In this document: piece by piece, positions 33,116-47,200 of the stretch
How the letters are laid out: each line of letters begins with the position of its first letter
Position numbering within the stretch: position 1 is the first letter of the stretch
From: Hemicordylus capensis
Lineage: Eukaryota > Chordata > Lepidosauria > Squamata > Cordylidae
Direction: 5' to 3'
Assembly (NCBI RefSeq): GCF_027244095.1
Contig: NC_069662.1
Location: 13,728,501 to 13,792,500, forward strand
Length of the DNA: 64,000 nucleotides
Notes under the pieces: model-generated
What the model saw: the letters and a program-made list of their open reading frames with translations, nothing else
What the model was told of the DNA's origin: nothing
Database searches by the model: none
Program-made: the position numbers and the translations under genes

Positions 33116-35266
33116 CAGGGCCGGATTAAACTAGGGTGGGGCCTGTAACATATGTCATAAAGGGGTCCCAAATTTTTAAAATGCACATAAATTTTAAAAC
33201 ATAAATTATTTACTTGCTTAGTAAAGTAATCCAATTTTTTCACTTGCTATACATATCATATGACAGCCAAGGCAATATTAAGAAGTGCTGTCAGGGCTGG
33301 ACTGGGGACACTAAGATGCCGGTGGAATTTATGTGGAGAGGGCGCCAGGTTTTGAGCAGAATGGCTACTTAAGGGTGGGAGTATTCATTGCTGCCGAGTG
33401 CAGCAGGGCACAGTCAACATGTTGACCAGGATTCCCTCGATGGTGTGCACGTGTGAATGTGTTCACAAGGTTTTTGATGTAAGCTCAGTTAATTGTAGCT
33501 CCCGCACAGGTTGAATCAGGAAGGCCCCACTCTGAATGCACATGGTGCCTACACACTGCCTTGAAACTGTCACTCAGACCAAACTCACTCCACACTCAGA
33601 TGAAAAAAAATTAGAGAGAACAGTGATGAAGACCAGGGCTCCCAGAAGCATCGTGTATGAATGGCACATATTGGAATACGTGCTTGGAGTGCAGAAATGT
33701 GAAAAAAAATATGCATGAATACAGATCAGCAATATGGTTCACTGGCCACAGATTTCACAAGTGTTGAGCACACATGAATGGCTGCTGTTCATTCTCATCT
33801 CTGCGACTGCAGTGGGGAAGCAAAGGGGGTTAATCTTTGCAAGGATGATAGCAGTGCCCTCCACCTTTGACACAGTTTCTGGAAGGGAATATAGTATTTT
33901 TGCATACATGGAGATGTACCCCACCCACCCCCACAGACAATGCCTCTGCATATTCCTCCCATCAAAATGATAGGCATTTTGTGAGCCAATAAATCATGCA
34001 GCAAGGTGTGCATTGAAGATTGTGGTGGGTTGGGGAGGTTGAAAGGAAGTATCACTGTTGTATCAGGCAAAAAGGTTTCCCTTCCTACTTCAAATCTGGA
34101 AACATAAACCCACACAGACAGGTCATGCTAAAAAATCCGGTCCTGAAGTCAAGACTAAGAAGGAAAAGCAAAAACCATTGATGAAAAGGCAGGCAAGTGG
34201 GGCAGGTGGAGGGGGGGCGGAGAGGACAACCTCCATCTAAACCATCGGATTCACACAATACATGCCAGAGAGTGAACTGAATGAAATTACTATGGCCCAG
34301 GACCAGCAGACAGTACCTGCGAACCAACAAATCACAGATACAGGTCAGAGGCAATTTCCGTTGTTGGAAAAATAATGCGGCCACCTTTGAGACCCAGATC
34401 CCTCTTTCCACACCCCACTAGTCATGAGAACAATCCTCAAAGGTCTCTTTCCAGGATCTGCTTCAAAACAACTGTGAGGGGGGAAATCGCTATGCTCCTT
34501 CCTTCAGAGGTCAAACAAGAGAACCAACCGGCTTCCTTAAAGATTGGTGGGTTTCACAGTAGAGGCTTCTTGGAACTTCACCTGTGGGTTCAAGCAGTGC
34601 TCTAGCTGAGTTCATGTGAATTGGGGAGCGAGAGATCCCTTTCTCTTTTCTACATACACACACATACCCCTTGCTGAGTGTGATAATCCAGAAAGAGAAG
34701 GCGGTACCAGTAGATTACAAGCAGAAAGGCACGTGGGAATGCAGGGGGGGATATGTGTCCCTAAATAGCTCCCTCTCTCACACCCGTGCAAAAATGCACA
34801 TTGGCGCCAACTCACTCTCCTAACGGTGGGGGTATCTTGCAAGCAGAAAAGAAAAGACACCGTGTGAAGGGAGAAGAAAGGGAAGCCCGGCGTCCCTGCG
34901 TGAAAGTGCAGGCTGGCACTCAGCAGACTGAGCAGAGCAGCACGGAGCGATACGACTCAGCTTTGCGCAGGCGCCTGAATTATTTATCTCCCCGCCCTCT
35001 CTGCCCACAGTCAATCACAAACTAAAAGATGGAAACTGAGCCACATCGCAGGGCTTGTGGGATTTGGAGTTTCTTTCCTCCAAGAGCTTCCATGGAAAAT
35101 GCTTCAATTCCAGTTAGCGGCAGAAGAACTACAATTCCCAGGTGCCAAAGGGCGACGATGATAGAGTCACTCGTAATCTGACCCGCCGTTCTCTCGAATA
35201 CTGAGCCCTCGAAAATGTGGGGCCTGTAGCATTTACTACTTTTGCTACTAGGTTAATCTGGCAATG
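33116..35266. mobile_element. hAT-like element, B-C spacer
   Basis: The left end CAGGGCCGGATTAAACTAG pairs with the right end; the better kept right end in the C-D spacer reads (reversed) CACGGCCGGATTAACCTAG. No clean target duplication remains. A GC-rich block at 34850-35200 holds two promoter-type motifs (see findings). No transposase frame was recognised. It is present in all three spacers, so it is older than the duplications. Confidence 0.7.
35128..35146 (+). promoter_or_regulatory. ZNF143/SBS-like motif
   Basis: ACTACAATTCCCAGGTGCC closely resembles the vertebrate promoter motif ACTACAATTCCCAGCATGC bound by ZNF143 or THAP11 (family knowledge). A second, diverged copy on the opposite strand is at 35051-35070. 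It is inside the hAT-like element, so it may be the old transposon promoter. Confidence 0.45.
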
Positions 35267-35369
35267 GTGAGGTGGCCAAGGAACAGCCTTCCAGGGTTTT
35301 TGCGGTCCAAAGTGTTGGGAATGGGGGGGGGAGGCTCGACTCAACAACTCAGAGTTCCCGTCCCCCCCC

Positions 35370-35685
35370 CCACCCAGCTTGTTGCTGTGCCCGTTGTCAT
35401 CAGTTGAGTTTTCTTTACATTTAGGCATAGTCCCATTTTTTCACTGTGCTCCTTGACTTTCATTACTAGAGCTTGCAGATCATCCGCATTCCCCGCTATC
35501 AGAATGGTGTCATCAGTATAGTGCAGGTTATTGCTGTTTCTTCCTCCACCTTTAAAACCATGCTCATCTTCTTCCAATTCAGCTTCTCTCAGTATATGTT
35601 CAGCATATAAATTGAATAAAAAGGGAGAAAGTATACAGCCTTGTCTTACTCTGAACGTCTGGTTCACCACTATGGAGTAAATCCA
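35370..35685 (-). mobile_element. RTE-BovB LINE fragment (reverse transcriptase)
   Basis: Minus-strand translation: FRVRQGCILSPFLFNLYAEH, ILREAELEEDEHG, GRNSNNLHYTDDTILIAGNA, VKEHSEKMGLCLNVKKTQLM. This is the BovB RT core (palm motif A(T)DD with YTDD here). Only about 105 codons remain. Confidence 0.85.
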
Positions 35686-36409
35686 CCTGTCTCCGTGGAA
35701 ACACAGCTGCAGCTCATTCAGACATGTCCTTGTGTGTCTATTCCAGGGGGCCAAGGAACAGCCTTCCAGGGTTTTGGCGGCCCAAAGGGTTGGGAATGGC
35801 GGGGGTGGCAGGCCAGACTGCGGGCACTGAGAGGGCGGGGGAATGTTTGTGGGGAGGGTGCCGGGTTTTGAGCAGAATGGGTAATTGAGGGTGGGAATTG
35901 GGGCACAGGGGCACCCCGCAGGGTGTGGCACACCGGGAATATGCCCTGTTGCCCTGTGGGCCAGTCTGAGCCTGGGTGGCTCAACTCACCAACTCAGAGT
36001 TCCCCTCCCCACACGTGCGCTTTAAAGTTTTAACAGGAAAGCCTTTTTAGGCTAGGAGATCCCCTGTATAGGTAAAGGGGAATCCCAGCTGGATTCCCAT
36101 TTACAAGTATATTCCCCCGCGGAGCCAGCCTGCCAGCCAGTTCCATGAAATGGGGGGGGGGGGTTCAATTCTAACTTGGACTGGCACACACACACCCCTT
36201 TTGAGGGCCTTTCTGGTTCATCCTCGGGCCAGCCAAACAGGCCTGGCTCAGTCTGAGCTGGTTCGCATAACCCTCTTTCTCTCCCCTCTCTGTCTACACT
36301 AAGCCAGAAGCAAAGCCTCCTTGGAATCTGCCATTCCCCAAATCTCATCCTTCCCTACTTTCTCTCAATATCCAGTGCACCACTATGGGATATTTTATCA
36401 CACTAATTC

Positions 36410-37524
36410 TGCCATGTAATGTATTTGTTTCACTAATTTACTTTCATTCTCTTTTAATAAATTTGAATTTCTTCACTGAAACCTTGTTTTGTCCCTTTGT
36501 TTTGTTATTAGTTCCATGTCTACCGCAGAGGGATAGACATTACCGTAGCAGCCCTAGGCCCCGCATCTTGTAACCATGGTTTGTGCCATAACACAGGTCC
36601 GGATGATCAAAGACAGCAAGGTTACTGAACATGAACAAAGGTTCTGCACTATGTCTGAATCCTGAAATTATTATTTTATTTTTACAAACTTGGGTAGATT
36701 ATTTCCTGACCATGAATCCATTTATATACCACATCTTTGCAGTGGAGCCTAGAAACATTTCCATTCAATTGTTTATTTTCTTTCTGGGGGATTGACATCT
36801 AATACTTTTTCATCCCTGCTTGGGCCATTTTGAGGGAAGACCTTGCTGATGAATGCTGGATACCCTATGGAAGGGGAAGAAGGGGAATGTTCTGCCTGAC
36901 ATTTTAGAAGATAAGTCACATTGGCTATGTAGGACACATTGGCGATCTGTACCCACTTGTTATAAAATCAATGAAATATATAAAAATAAAATAAAATATA
37001 TCATCTGGATGCATTTACCAGAAGCCCCTTACTGCATGTTTAGTTTTCCTCGCACTCAACGCAAGGCCCAATGACCAGCAGGCACTTGGGTCCCCAAAGT
37101 GTTAATTGAATCCTGTTATTGCCTGCTAAATAGCAAAAATTGGTTAGGAGGGAATAAAAAATGTTCTCGTGGATTGTATAGGGACCAGAGGACTGTAGGG
37201 AAAGTGTCAATCCACCCTGAAATTATCAAAATCACTATTATTCAGTTCTGCTTCTTGTGGAAGCCCCATGGCTAGATAGAGGTCATTTAATGATAAGATT
37301 GGTTAATTATAATTCAGTAGCTCATACCAGGCTACATTCACTCAGTGTATAAGGATTTTAAAATGCCCGTGTGTGCCCTAAAACTCAGGAGATGTTAACA
37401 TGAATCAAACAAGGCTCTGTCAAATGGAATTTCTGTGTTGGTAAAGTTCTTTGTGGGTAGTCTTCTCTAGCTGACAAAGCAAGTGTACAGCTGGGGTGAG
37501 ATTCAAAATTTGCAGGAGTTCAGA
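36410..37524 (+). other. Conserved 5' flank of V2R copy C
   Basis: It aligns with the flanks of B and D base for base over most of its length, and from 36915 with A. No gene or repeat was recognised. Confidence 0.65.
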
Positions 37525-37730
37525 ATGGTTTGGTTACTACCATTCCTCCTATATCTGCCTGCTATTTTCAGCAGGCAGAACAGCAGGCAAAGACACCTGT
37601 GCAAAATTCAGCACAATTCCAAGCCAGGTTCCAGAGAAGACATTACCATTGGGGAATTTGGATCCTTCTTACAGGGTGGTGTACTTCGATTCAACTTTAC
37701 TGTACCACCAGACAGATCCACAACAGGATA
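37525..37730 (+). CDS. V2R-C exon 1
   Basis: [42 protein letters not shown], donor GTGAGT at 37731. The first Cys is kept. Confidence 0.85.
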
Positions 37731-40700
37731 GTGAGTAGTGTGTCTTTTGATTTAATGGTTGTATTGGGTCTTTTAGGTAGGGCTGATCTACTGTATGCCT
37801 ATCTGGTTTAAATTATTCTAGTGGAGATTCATTATTAATGGCAGCTTCTGATATGCCTCGCATGGAGGCTGCAGCATCTAGCCATGGTGTGTGAATGGAC
37901 CTTAGCAAATCTAATAGCACAGTCTGATCTTTAATCATTTGCATTCCAAATCTCCTGGGTTTGATCTCTGGCATCTCCACGCAGGGATGGGAAAGAAACT
38001 CCTCTGTCTGAAACCAGATTCACTGCCAGTCCCAATAAAGAATAGTGACCTAGCTAGACCAACAGCCTGACTCAGTATAAGGCAACTTGATAACCTTGCA
38101 TGTCCCTATATCATACCAAGCACAATGATTTCAGATGTACGTTTCACATGATTTCAGATGTGTATTCAGATGTACGTGAACCAACACTATTCCTAGGTTT
38201 CTAGACTGCTAACCCAACCATGAAAGGTCAAAACACTCTAAGGAAGCAGATCCATTTGACAGTTGATCAAATTTCAAATTTCCAGTTTTAAATAGTTTTT
38301 CTCTATTTTAGTTAGAAGTAGGACAATCATCCTTTAGGAAAAAGACATTTATCAGCACAGTATAGCTCAACGTCAACTGGAAAAAGAAACTGGCAGGCAT
38401 ACAGAACAAGGATGCAAAGGTGCAGGGAGAGAGCAGCTAAATAGAACTGGTGCAGTAGGGAAGCAGCAATTTATGAGACCCTTCCCTTCCCCAGGAAGCC
38501 CTCTGGGCCACCTGAAAATCTGCACAGCCCTCAGGGACATATTTTCTGGTGGAACACCTGAAGAGAGGGCTTTTGGGGGAAGGGGAATGTGCAGAAAATT
38601 GCTGCTTCCCTGCTGAGCAGGTGCAGTTAGTTAGGCAGTTCTGTTAGATGCCTTTCTTGCTGCACCACCAAATCCTTTCTCTCTATGTCAGCAAGATTCC
38701 CCGATGTTTGGGCAAAACCCTTGTGGTTGTCCATGCTCTGGAGATAGTGTTTGTGCTAATGTCATAGATGTTCAGCTGTGTATGCAGGGAACAGGGGACA
38801 GAGAGGACCTCATTCAGGTCTGTCATAATGCTCCCTCTCTCCCCTGCCAAATGGTTACTATGCTGGTCTATGGTGGAGGAGTGGGGGTTTGCATCTGGAC
38901 AGACAATGGATAATACCCACTTTATTGCTCCCCAATTGTTCTTTCCAGTGCATGTCTCTACTCCTGCCTCCCCTGAGTGGACATTGTCTTTTAAGCTCTA
39001 TTAGAAGGAAAGGAAATGAATTTCAGGAAATGATTTCCCTCTGAAAGGAAATCAGACACTCCAATACAAATATTCTCAGCAGGAATATTGATCGGTATTC
39101 CTACATCTTTCACATTAACCTATGGTCTCAGGAATTCACCATCATATTATCCAAATGGAGAGGATGCCACCTTTTCTTTATGGAGGGCAGCAGCATCTCT
39201 AAGACCTCCTTTGTCATACAGCTGTATGACAAATGGCAATAGTAAAGTATAGATCAGTGGTAGAGCATCATTTTTGCATGCAATGGATCCAGGGTTCAAT
39301 CCATGACACCTCCAGGTCGAGCTGGGAAAGACTCCAGCCTGAAAATTTGGATAGCCATCACCAGTCATTGTAGACACCACTGAGCAATAGTCTGACTCAG
39401 ATTAGAGCAGTTTCCTATGTCCCTAGAAATTCATGCAGGGGAGCTTTCTCCCAATGGCTGCATATCAACAATGGGGAAAGATGTACTGGCTGCATATCTG
39501 TATGTCAGAAAAAATATACAGTTGGGCTTAAAGTCATTCAACTATGTTTGTTTGTTTAACACATTTGTATTCTGCCCAAAACGCAAGTCTCTGGGCGGTT
39601 TACAACAAAACATTAAAAACAACCAATAAAAAGATTAAAACATTTCATCCATTAAAATTTAAAATGTTAAAACTATTAAAAACACAATGAAACTATTATG
39701 TGTTGTCTTCCATACTTGCAAGCAGAATATATATAAATGCAATAGACTTGTTTTGCTGATCTATGCATGTAAAACTACATTAAAATCTCTTTACAGTTTA
39801 ATGCCTAAAAATTACCAGCATGTTCTTGCCTTCATCTTTGCAATTCAAGAGATCAACAGGAATGACCATCTCTTACCCAATATCACACTGGGATTCGAAA
39901 TCTATGACAATGCTTTCAATCCGCTGAGAGCCGTTTGGAACACTCTGCAGTTCCTCTTCACAGGGCAGGGGAATACCTTGAATTACAACTGTGACAGGAA
40001 GCTGCAACTAGTCCTTGCCATTGGTGGGCTCACCTCCCCAAATTCCATGCAGATGGCCAGTGTCTTCAATACCTACAAGATCCCACAGGTATGTCTGTTC
40101 CTAGCGATGACTAGCTGTAGTCATTCAGAAATGGCTATGTTCCTGAGGTAGCTCAGTTTGGAAGCAGCTTTTGAGAAGACAAGGCTTCCTTGTCTGGAGG
40201 AGGAAAACGTCTGTTTTCGTTCCTAAAGAAGAAAGCAAGAGGGCAAGCAAACCAACCAACAAGGGGGAAAGGACAAGGTATGTTTGTTAGGCTAGTTTTT
40301 TATTGGGTTTAATTTCTGGCTATACCCCTACTAATTGTGCAAAGAGGCACCTTTTTGATGTGGTGATGATTCTCTTTATTTAGCAGGGGGAGAGTAACTG
40401 GTCCTATCCAACCGCAGCATGGTACCTCCAGTGACTGTTGCTGGTGTCTATATTTCTTTTTAGATTGTGAGCCCTTCAGGGACAGGGATTCATCTTATTT
40501 ATTTATTATTTCTCTATGTAAACCACTCTGGAAACTTTTGCTGAGAAGTGGTATATAGATATTTGTTGTTGTTGGCTGGCTAGGGGTTCATTTTTGACAG
40601 GGCAGTTTCAATTTAAGTTTCAGTTGTGCCTAGAGAGAAAATGGGTGGGGATTGGCTACCGCTATGCTCTGAAGGTGCCTCAGTTTGGAAGCCACCCTTA

Positions 40701-41163
40701 AGAAGACAATGCTGAGAGAAGGGAAGTTTTTCTTTTTGCAGATCTGTGAGCAGGAGTTTGGTAACAGACATCAAATGAGTTTTGTGAGGGAACTTTTAGT
40801 AGGGAAGTTGCATGTGAGCCCAGAAGTGGTCTCCCTTTATCAGAAACAAGACACCAAGCATGAAAAAATGAGTACTGCCCCACTTTTGTAACTTTCCTGG
40901 AGCAAGAGCTTGATTGCCCGCTGAAGAGGGGGTGCCTCCCAGAGTGTGACTATCTGCCTGAGGTACAGAAGTTGTGGGTGTGCGTTCGGTGCAAAGAGCT
41001 CCTGGCTCTCAGGTAACAAGTGCATTCTCTTGAAGCCAAGATGGCGGACCTGGAGAAGCTTAGGGAAGCAGAGAGGTCTGTGGATGAGACCCTCTGGAAT
41101 GTGATAGAGGCATCCTATTCCCATGCTGACAGCTCCTCTACTCTCATAGATGATGATGATGAC

Positions 41164-41203
<40 letters not shown>

Positions 41204-44200
41204 ATTTCAGTTTCTATACCGCCCTCCCAAAAATGGTTCGGGGTGGTTTACACAGAGAAATAATAAATAAATAAGATGGCTCCCTGTCCCCAAAGGGCTC
41301 ACAATCTTAAAAAAAAAAGATACAAGATAGAAACCAGCAACAGTCACTGGACGTACAATGCTGGGGGTGGATAGGGCCAGTTACTCTCCCCCTGCTAAAC
41401 AAAGAGAATCACCACAGTAAAAGGTTCCTCTTTGCCCAGTTAGCAGGGGATGAAGGGATGTGGGGATGTAGAGATGCAGGGCATCAGTCTGATGAAGAGA
41501 GGGATGCTCTCTTAGAAGGGACACCTTCCTTGCGTAATGCTCCCAAATCCTCTCACACATAGGATACTCCTCCGGGGATTGGGGGCCTCCTAGTAGTGGG
41601 CAATTTGATAATTAGGAACTGAGGAAGGGGAAGAAGAGTGCAACAAAGATGATCAGAGGCATGGTGCACCTTTCTTATAAGTTAAGTCTACAGTGTCTGG
41701 GGCTTTTTAGTTTGGAAAAGGGGTGGCTATGGGGAGACATGATGGACATTTATAAAATTATGCATGGAGAAGATAGAGTGGACAGAGAGAAATCTTTCTC
41801 CCTCTCTAACAAATCTCATGGGTCCGAAGGCCAGGTAAAATAGGACCAACTAAAGGAAGTCATTTTTCACAGAGCAGAAAATTAATCTATGGAATTCTCT
41901 GCTATGGGATGTGGCAAATATAGAACAAAAAAAATGGCATGCCCTCACCTCTTGCCAGTTGGCTTCTCAGAGGCATCTGGTAGGCCACTGTGTGAAACAG
42001 CAAGGCTGTTCTTATGTTCTTGAATAGAAAGGTTTTCATCCCCTTCCAAGTCCTTAGAGTGTTTTCTCAAAAAATTAAGGAATAATTACTCAGTCCGCTG
42101 TGCAATGTCTTGTTTTCAATACATTATTATTGTCATTTTCTTTTAATATTAGGGCCACAACTCCCCTGAAAACATTTTCTTTCAAACTGTGTTCAACCTT
42201 GTCCCAGCTTTCACTTTCAAGTAGAAATAGTCTTTAATCTTTCTTCATCCTGTTTAGAATCCTATCCCAGTATAAGACTCAATGGTACCAGTAGTTCCTA
42301 CTCAAAATAGTAGTATTGTCTTATCTGAAATATTTGATGGAAGCTGAAATTTAGTGAATTGAAGAAGTAATACTTTGATCAAGAACAAAGGGATGTCCTT
42401 GTAATACTGTTTTTAAAAAACAAAAAACAATTTCCCCCCCCTTTTAGCTGAGTTATGGATCTTTTGACCCTGTGCTAAGTGATCAAACCCGGTTCCCTTT
42501 TTTCTTCCGGATGGTTCCAAGTGAAGACCTTCAATATATCGGGATTATTTTTCTGCTGAAGCATTTCAAGTGGAATTGGATCGGTCTGCTCACATCAGAT
42601 GATGACAGTGGAGAAACATTTCTTCAAAATATGAGACCAAGACTTCTCCAGAGCAATATTTGTATTGCTTTGGCACAATCCATTCCAAAAGTAACAAGTC
42701 ACACATCAAATACACACACTGAAAAAATGCTGGTGGAAATAGCTAATGCTGTCTGGAAGGAAGCAAAGATGAATGTGGTTCTTGTCTATGGGGATAGTCA
42801 TTCCATGGAGGGTTTACGAATAATCTTAGAATCCTACGAATTTCATCTTAAGCTTCCATTGGAGAGAGTGTGGCTCATAACTGCTCAGTGGGATTGCACA
42901 ACTCTTTCTTCATGGGATAAATTCACAGGGAAATCCTTCAATGGTTCTTTGTCATTCACACTTCACACAAAAGTAGTTCCAGGATTTCAGGACTTCCTGC
43001 AGAGCATAAATCCATACCAGTCTATGATATATTTCATCCATCAGTTCTGGATGTTTGCATTTCTCTGTTCACTCCCAAAGCATGGCTTATATGTTCCAAA
43101 TCAAGACAACTGCACTGGGGAGAAGAAACTGGGGAGCCTTCCTGAATCTGTGCTTGAAATGGGCATGTCTGGGCAGAGCTATAACATTTACAATGCTGTT
43201 TATGCTGTAGCACATGCTCTCCATTCTATGCATTCACCGAAAACTAAACAGAAGGAAATGGAGAAAAACGGGGGAAAGAGTCTTTTATTACAGCCTGTAT
43301 GTGTTTCCTCCTCCTTGTTTGCATTTCACTTCTCATTGTATTAGTTCATAACTCATACTAGCAGTTCTGTGATATAATGTTGACTCAGCCTTCCATCCTT
43401 CCGAGGTCGGTAAAATGAGTACCCAGAATGTTGGGGGCAATATGCTAAATCATTGTAAACCGCTTAGAGAGCTTTGGCTATAGAGCGGTATATAAATGTA
43501 AGTGCTAAGTCCTATGATGTCTGATTGTGGCATGCAGTTCCTGACACCCTGACTAACAAAGCACTGCTGAAGCAGTGTGAGGTAGCTTAGGCTGAGAGAG
43601 AAGAAACACCCAGAATCACCCATGAACTTCATGGCTAATTGGAGATTTGAATCTGAATTTGAAAAATTCAGTTGGAAATCAAATCAAATTGCCCTTTTAA
43701 GGGGTGACACAATTATTATGCTTTTCAACAAAAATAAATTTCAGGAAGCAAACCTGATATCAAGCAACTTGTAATTGTTTATTCAATATTCAGTATTGTT
43801 TGATGTTTTAATATGGCTGATTCCCATTCCAGAATAAGTTAAATGGATGTCACTTTTTCCAAAAGTCTTTCCCTTTGTTATAATTATCCCAAACTTGCTT
43901 TGTATATCAATTTATATGTGAGTATTCTTTGCCGTAAGATCCTGTACTATTCTTCAACAGGAATTGCTGTTGCTTCCCGTGGCTTGCTACCAATATAAAC
44001 ATGCTTAAAGGTATATTCCTGATAGGTATATAGTATTTCTTCTCAGTGACATCTTCCAGTTGGTGATCAAGGGATTTGTGGTTAAAGTGATAATCTTAAT
44101 GCAATGTTCCACAATTTGACCCAGGGTGTGAACTTTTTCTCCTCCCAATTAGCTTCATGCTTTTCTGAGCAATATCCATTTCAATAATAGTGCTGGGGAA

Positions 44201-47200
44201 GAAATCTTTTTTGATGAGGAAGGGAGCCTGCCATCAGGATACGATATCATCAACTTGGTCACATTCCCCAATGACACCTTCCAGAAAGTCCAAACTGGAA
44301 GGATGGATCCCCTGGCTCGTGAAGGAAAAAGGTTCACCACGAATGGAAGTGCTACTGTATGGAACCACAAGTTTAAAGAGGTATGGAGACCTGTCCCGCC
44401 TCACCTTGCTAGTTTCCCTGACTTTAAGGGGTTTTCTCACAACCCAGTTCCAATATCAGGAGTGAAGAGTGTTGGGAGGGAGAAATGGGCTGAAAGGAAT
44501 GGAGTGCCCTGATGGGGAATGCTCTGCTTCTCTCCTCTGGGCAATGCTCCAGGAGTCTCAGACTCCAGCAGTAGGGTCTAGGTGACTTCCCCCCCCCCCC
44601 AGACAGAGGAAATAATCAGCCTAACCCCAGATTTGCCTTGACCATGTTTGATGCCTCTGACCTCTTTTTGTCTGCCTGCAGTCAGACCCACCTTGGCTTT
44701 TGCCTGGTTCAGAGAGTAGACCCCTATTCCATACTCTTCATATGTGGATTATTTGGTTTTGAGAATAATAGAAGGGGTGGGGGGAATCGGAACATTCTTC
44801 CTTCTTGCTCCTGTTAGATGCAGCCCCGTTCCCGGTGTGTTGAGAGCTGCCAACCTGGATCCAGCAGGATTGCCCAGCAGGGAAGACAAGTTTGTTGCTA
44901 TGATTGTGCTCAGTGTCCTGCGGGGAGGATTTCAACACAGATCGGTAAAAATATGTATATTGTGTAACCAAATCCAAATGTTTAAAATTCTCCTTTTCTA
45001 CATCAAATATATGACTGAATTTCTAAATCTGAAATAGAATTATGTGAAAGTGATGTGAAACTAATTACCAAAATGTACAATTTGTTATTATGTGAAGAAA
45101 TGAGAGATGAAGTGGTAAAATCAACAATGGTAAAATGGGCACAAAATGTAGGTCAGAATATTAACTTAGAGGCCTAGGAGAAGCTATGGAAGAAAGATCT
45201 TAAATTTATAGCATGTTATCATTTAAAAGAAAATTTAATAAAAATGATGTACAGATGGTATTTAACACCTAAGAAACTAGCTTTAATGTATAAAAATGTA
45301 TCTAATAAGTGCTGGAGATGTAAAGATAGTGAGGTGTCTTTTTATCACATGTGGTGGTCCTGCAGAGAGGTAAAGAGGTTTTGGCATATGATTTATGATG
45401 AACTTTAAAAGATTTTGAAATGTATATTTCATAAGAGACCTGAATCCTTTCTGTTGGGTATAATCAATGAAGAAATCTTGGGGCGGGGGGGGGGAATAGA
45501 AATTTATTCCTATATCTTACGACGACAGCTAGAATGGTTCTTGGCAGAAATGGAGATCTGTGGAAATTCCAGCAAGAGAAGAATGGTTGAGGAAGGCATA
45601 TGAATATGCAGAAATGGCAAAACTTACTGTATTAGTAAGAGATAGTCATATAGAAAACTTTGTAGAAGATTGGAAACCTTTTTGCGGTATATAAAAAACA
45701 ATGTGAATTTGGATTTATTAAGGGGGGTTGAAATGTAAAGATAACAGTTGGGGGATTTGTTATAGTAATGAAACTATTAGATTACTATGGTGATGAAAAC
45801 AAGGATTAGGACGTAATAACTAGATATATAAATACGTAGAAAATATTCACATGAGAGCAAACATGGATGTTATAGTATAACTGTGTTGAAAGATGAACCG
45901 GAAGTCACACTGATATGTAGAAAACTAATAAACATAAAATGCAAATATATATATATATGACTGAATTCCTCAACATACGTCTGTTGAACTCAAGTACTAG
46001 TGCCAAGATCTGAGGGTTTTATTTAGTCTGGCAAATCTTTTCACTTGGAAAACTTTCCCTACTCCTTCTCCAGGAGCAGCAATCTGCCTTCTGCAGCATC
46101 ATCTAGGACTTAATCTTCAGGTATTAGCACCCTTGCACGGAAAAGAAGCATTTTGTTTTCTTACAACTAAATTCTCAGCATATGTAGGCTTTGTATGTGA
46201 AGCCAGAATCTGTAACCATTCCAAAATCTAGAAAAAGTCTGTGCAGGATAGAAACTATGGCATTTATGATGAGCAATCCTTTAGTTTAACTTTTCAGGTG
46301 CTGGCCTTTGCAGAAGAACATCCTGGATTCTTTGAAAGTTAAAACAATAAGCTGCAATGGCCGATGTTCCCTTTAGAAAAAGCTGGTGCTAGGTGAGATG
46401 CACTGATGCTGCTGAAGGGGTCAACGAAGGGAACACTGCTACTAACTTGGGGACAGTGAATTTGGATGATTGCTACTTCCCCCCAGAAGCATTATTTGCC
46501 AGTTGAAAATATGTCCCTGAGGGTTATGTAGCTATCAGGGACATTGTTTAGACTGGCGCAGAACACTTCAGAGGGAAGGAGAGATCATCAAAAATTGATC
46601 TCCCTCTCATGGGTGCTGGTGCTGTATTACCCTTCATAGGTAGTACTGGCTTTTAGCAACTCAACATTTCAGCCAATATAAACAAAATAAAACAAGCAGA
46701 AAAGATGCCTACAAATGGCACAGTTCCTGCAAATGAGGAACAGCAAGTGTTTTGCTCCTAAAAATGGTCAAAGAGATTATATTTATTGCTTGTTTGTTTT
46801 TAATTTTCATATTGCCTCCTGTTAAACACTTCAAGGCAGTGTAGAATAGGGATGTGCGTAACTTTTGGGGTGTTTCGGCACCAAAATGAAACACCCAATC
46901 ACCATCCCAAAATGTTTTAGAGCCGAAACAAATCGCCCCTGGGTCGGCTCCAAAATTTTTGTAAGTTTTGGTCCTCCATTTTGTGACCGAGATAGTGCTT
47001 CTCCTTCCTCCTCCATTTTGAGTTCTGACATGTGCTTGAATTTCCCACCTTTCAGTCTTCCATTGACTTCAATGCAAAGTTCCGATCTGCAACGGAATGC
47101 CCATATTTGGCTCTGCAGGATCCAAACTAATCTCCCATTGGCCAAGGGGAGATGAAGGAGGGGGCAAGTGTGGGGGTGGATTTTTGGAGGTGTTTTCAGG

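Larger units (their letters stand above)
30322..37524. other. B-C intergenic spacer
   Basis: 7.2 kb. In order: 3' flank, V2R remnant (30735-31323), L2 LINE (31345-32905), hAT-like element with complete ends (33116-35266), RTE-BovB piece (35370-35685) between two copies of a 60-base word, unrecognised shared DNA (35690-36400), then the 5' flank of C (36410-37524). Confidence 0.7.
40089..42447 (+). other. Intron 2 of V2R-C
   Basis: 2.36 kb. The same repeats as A and B, except that the about 300-base block after AGAGCTTGAT (A 3990-4285) is absent near 40913. SINE-like 40220-40575, CR1 ORF1 piece 40930-41146, (GAT)n and inverted SINE 41147-41452, CR1-like 3' fragment 41621-42022. Confidence 0.7.
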
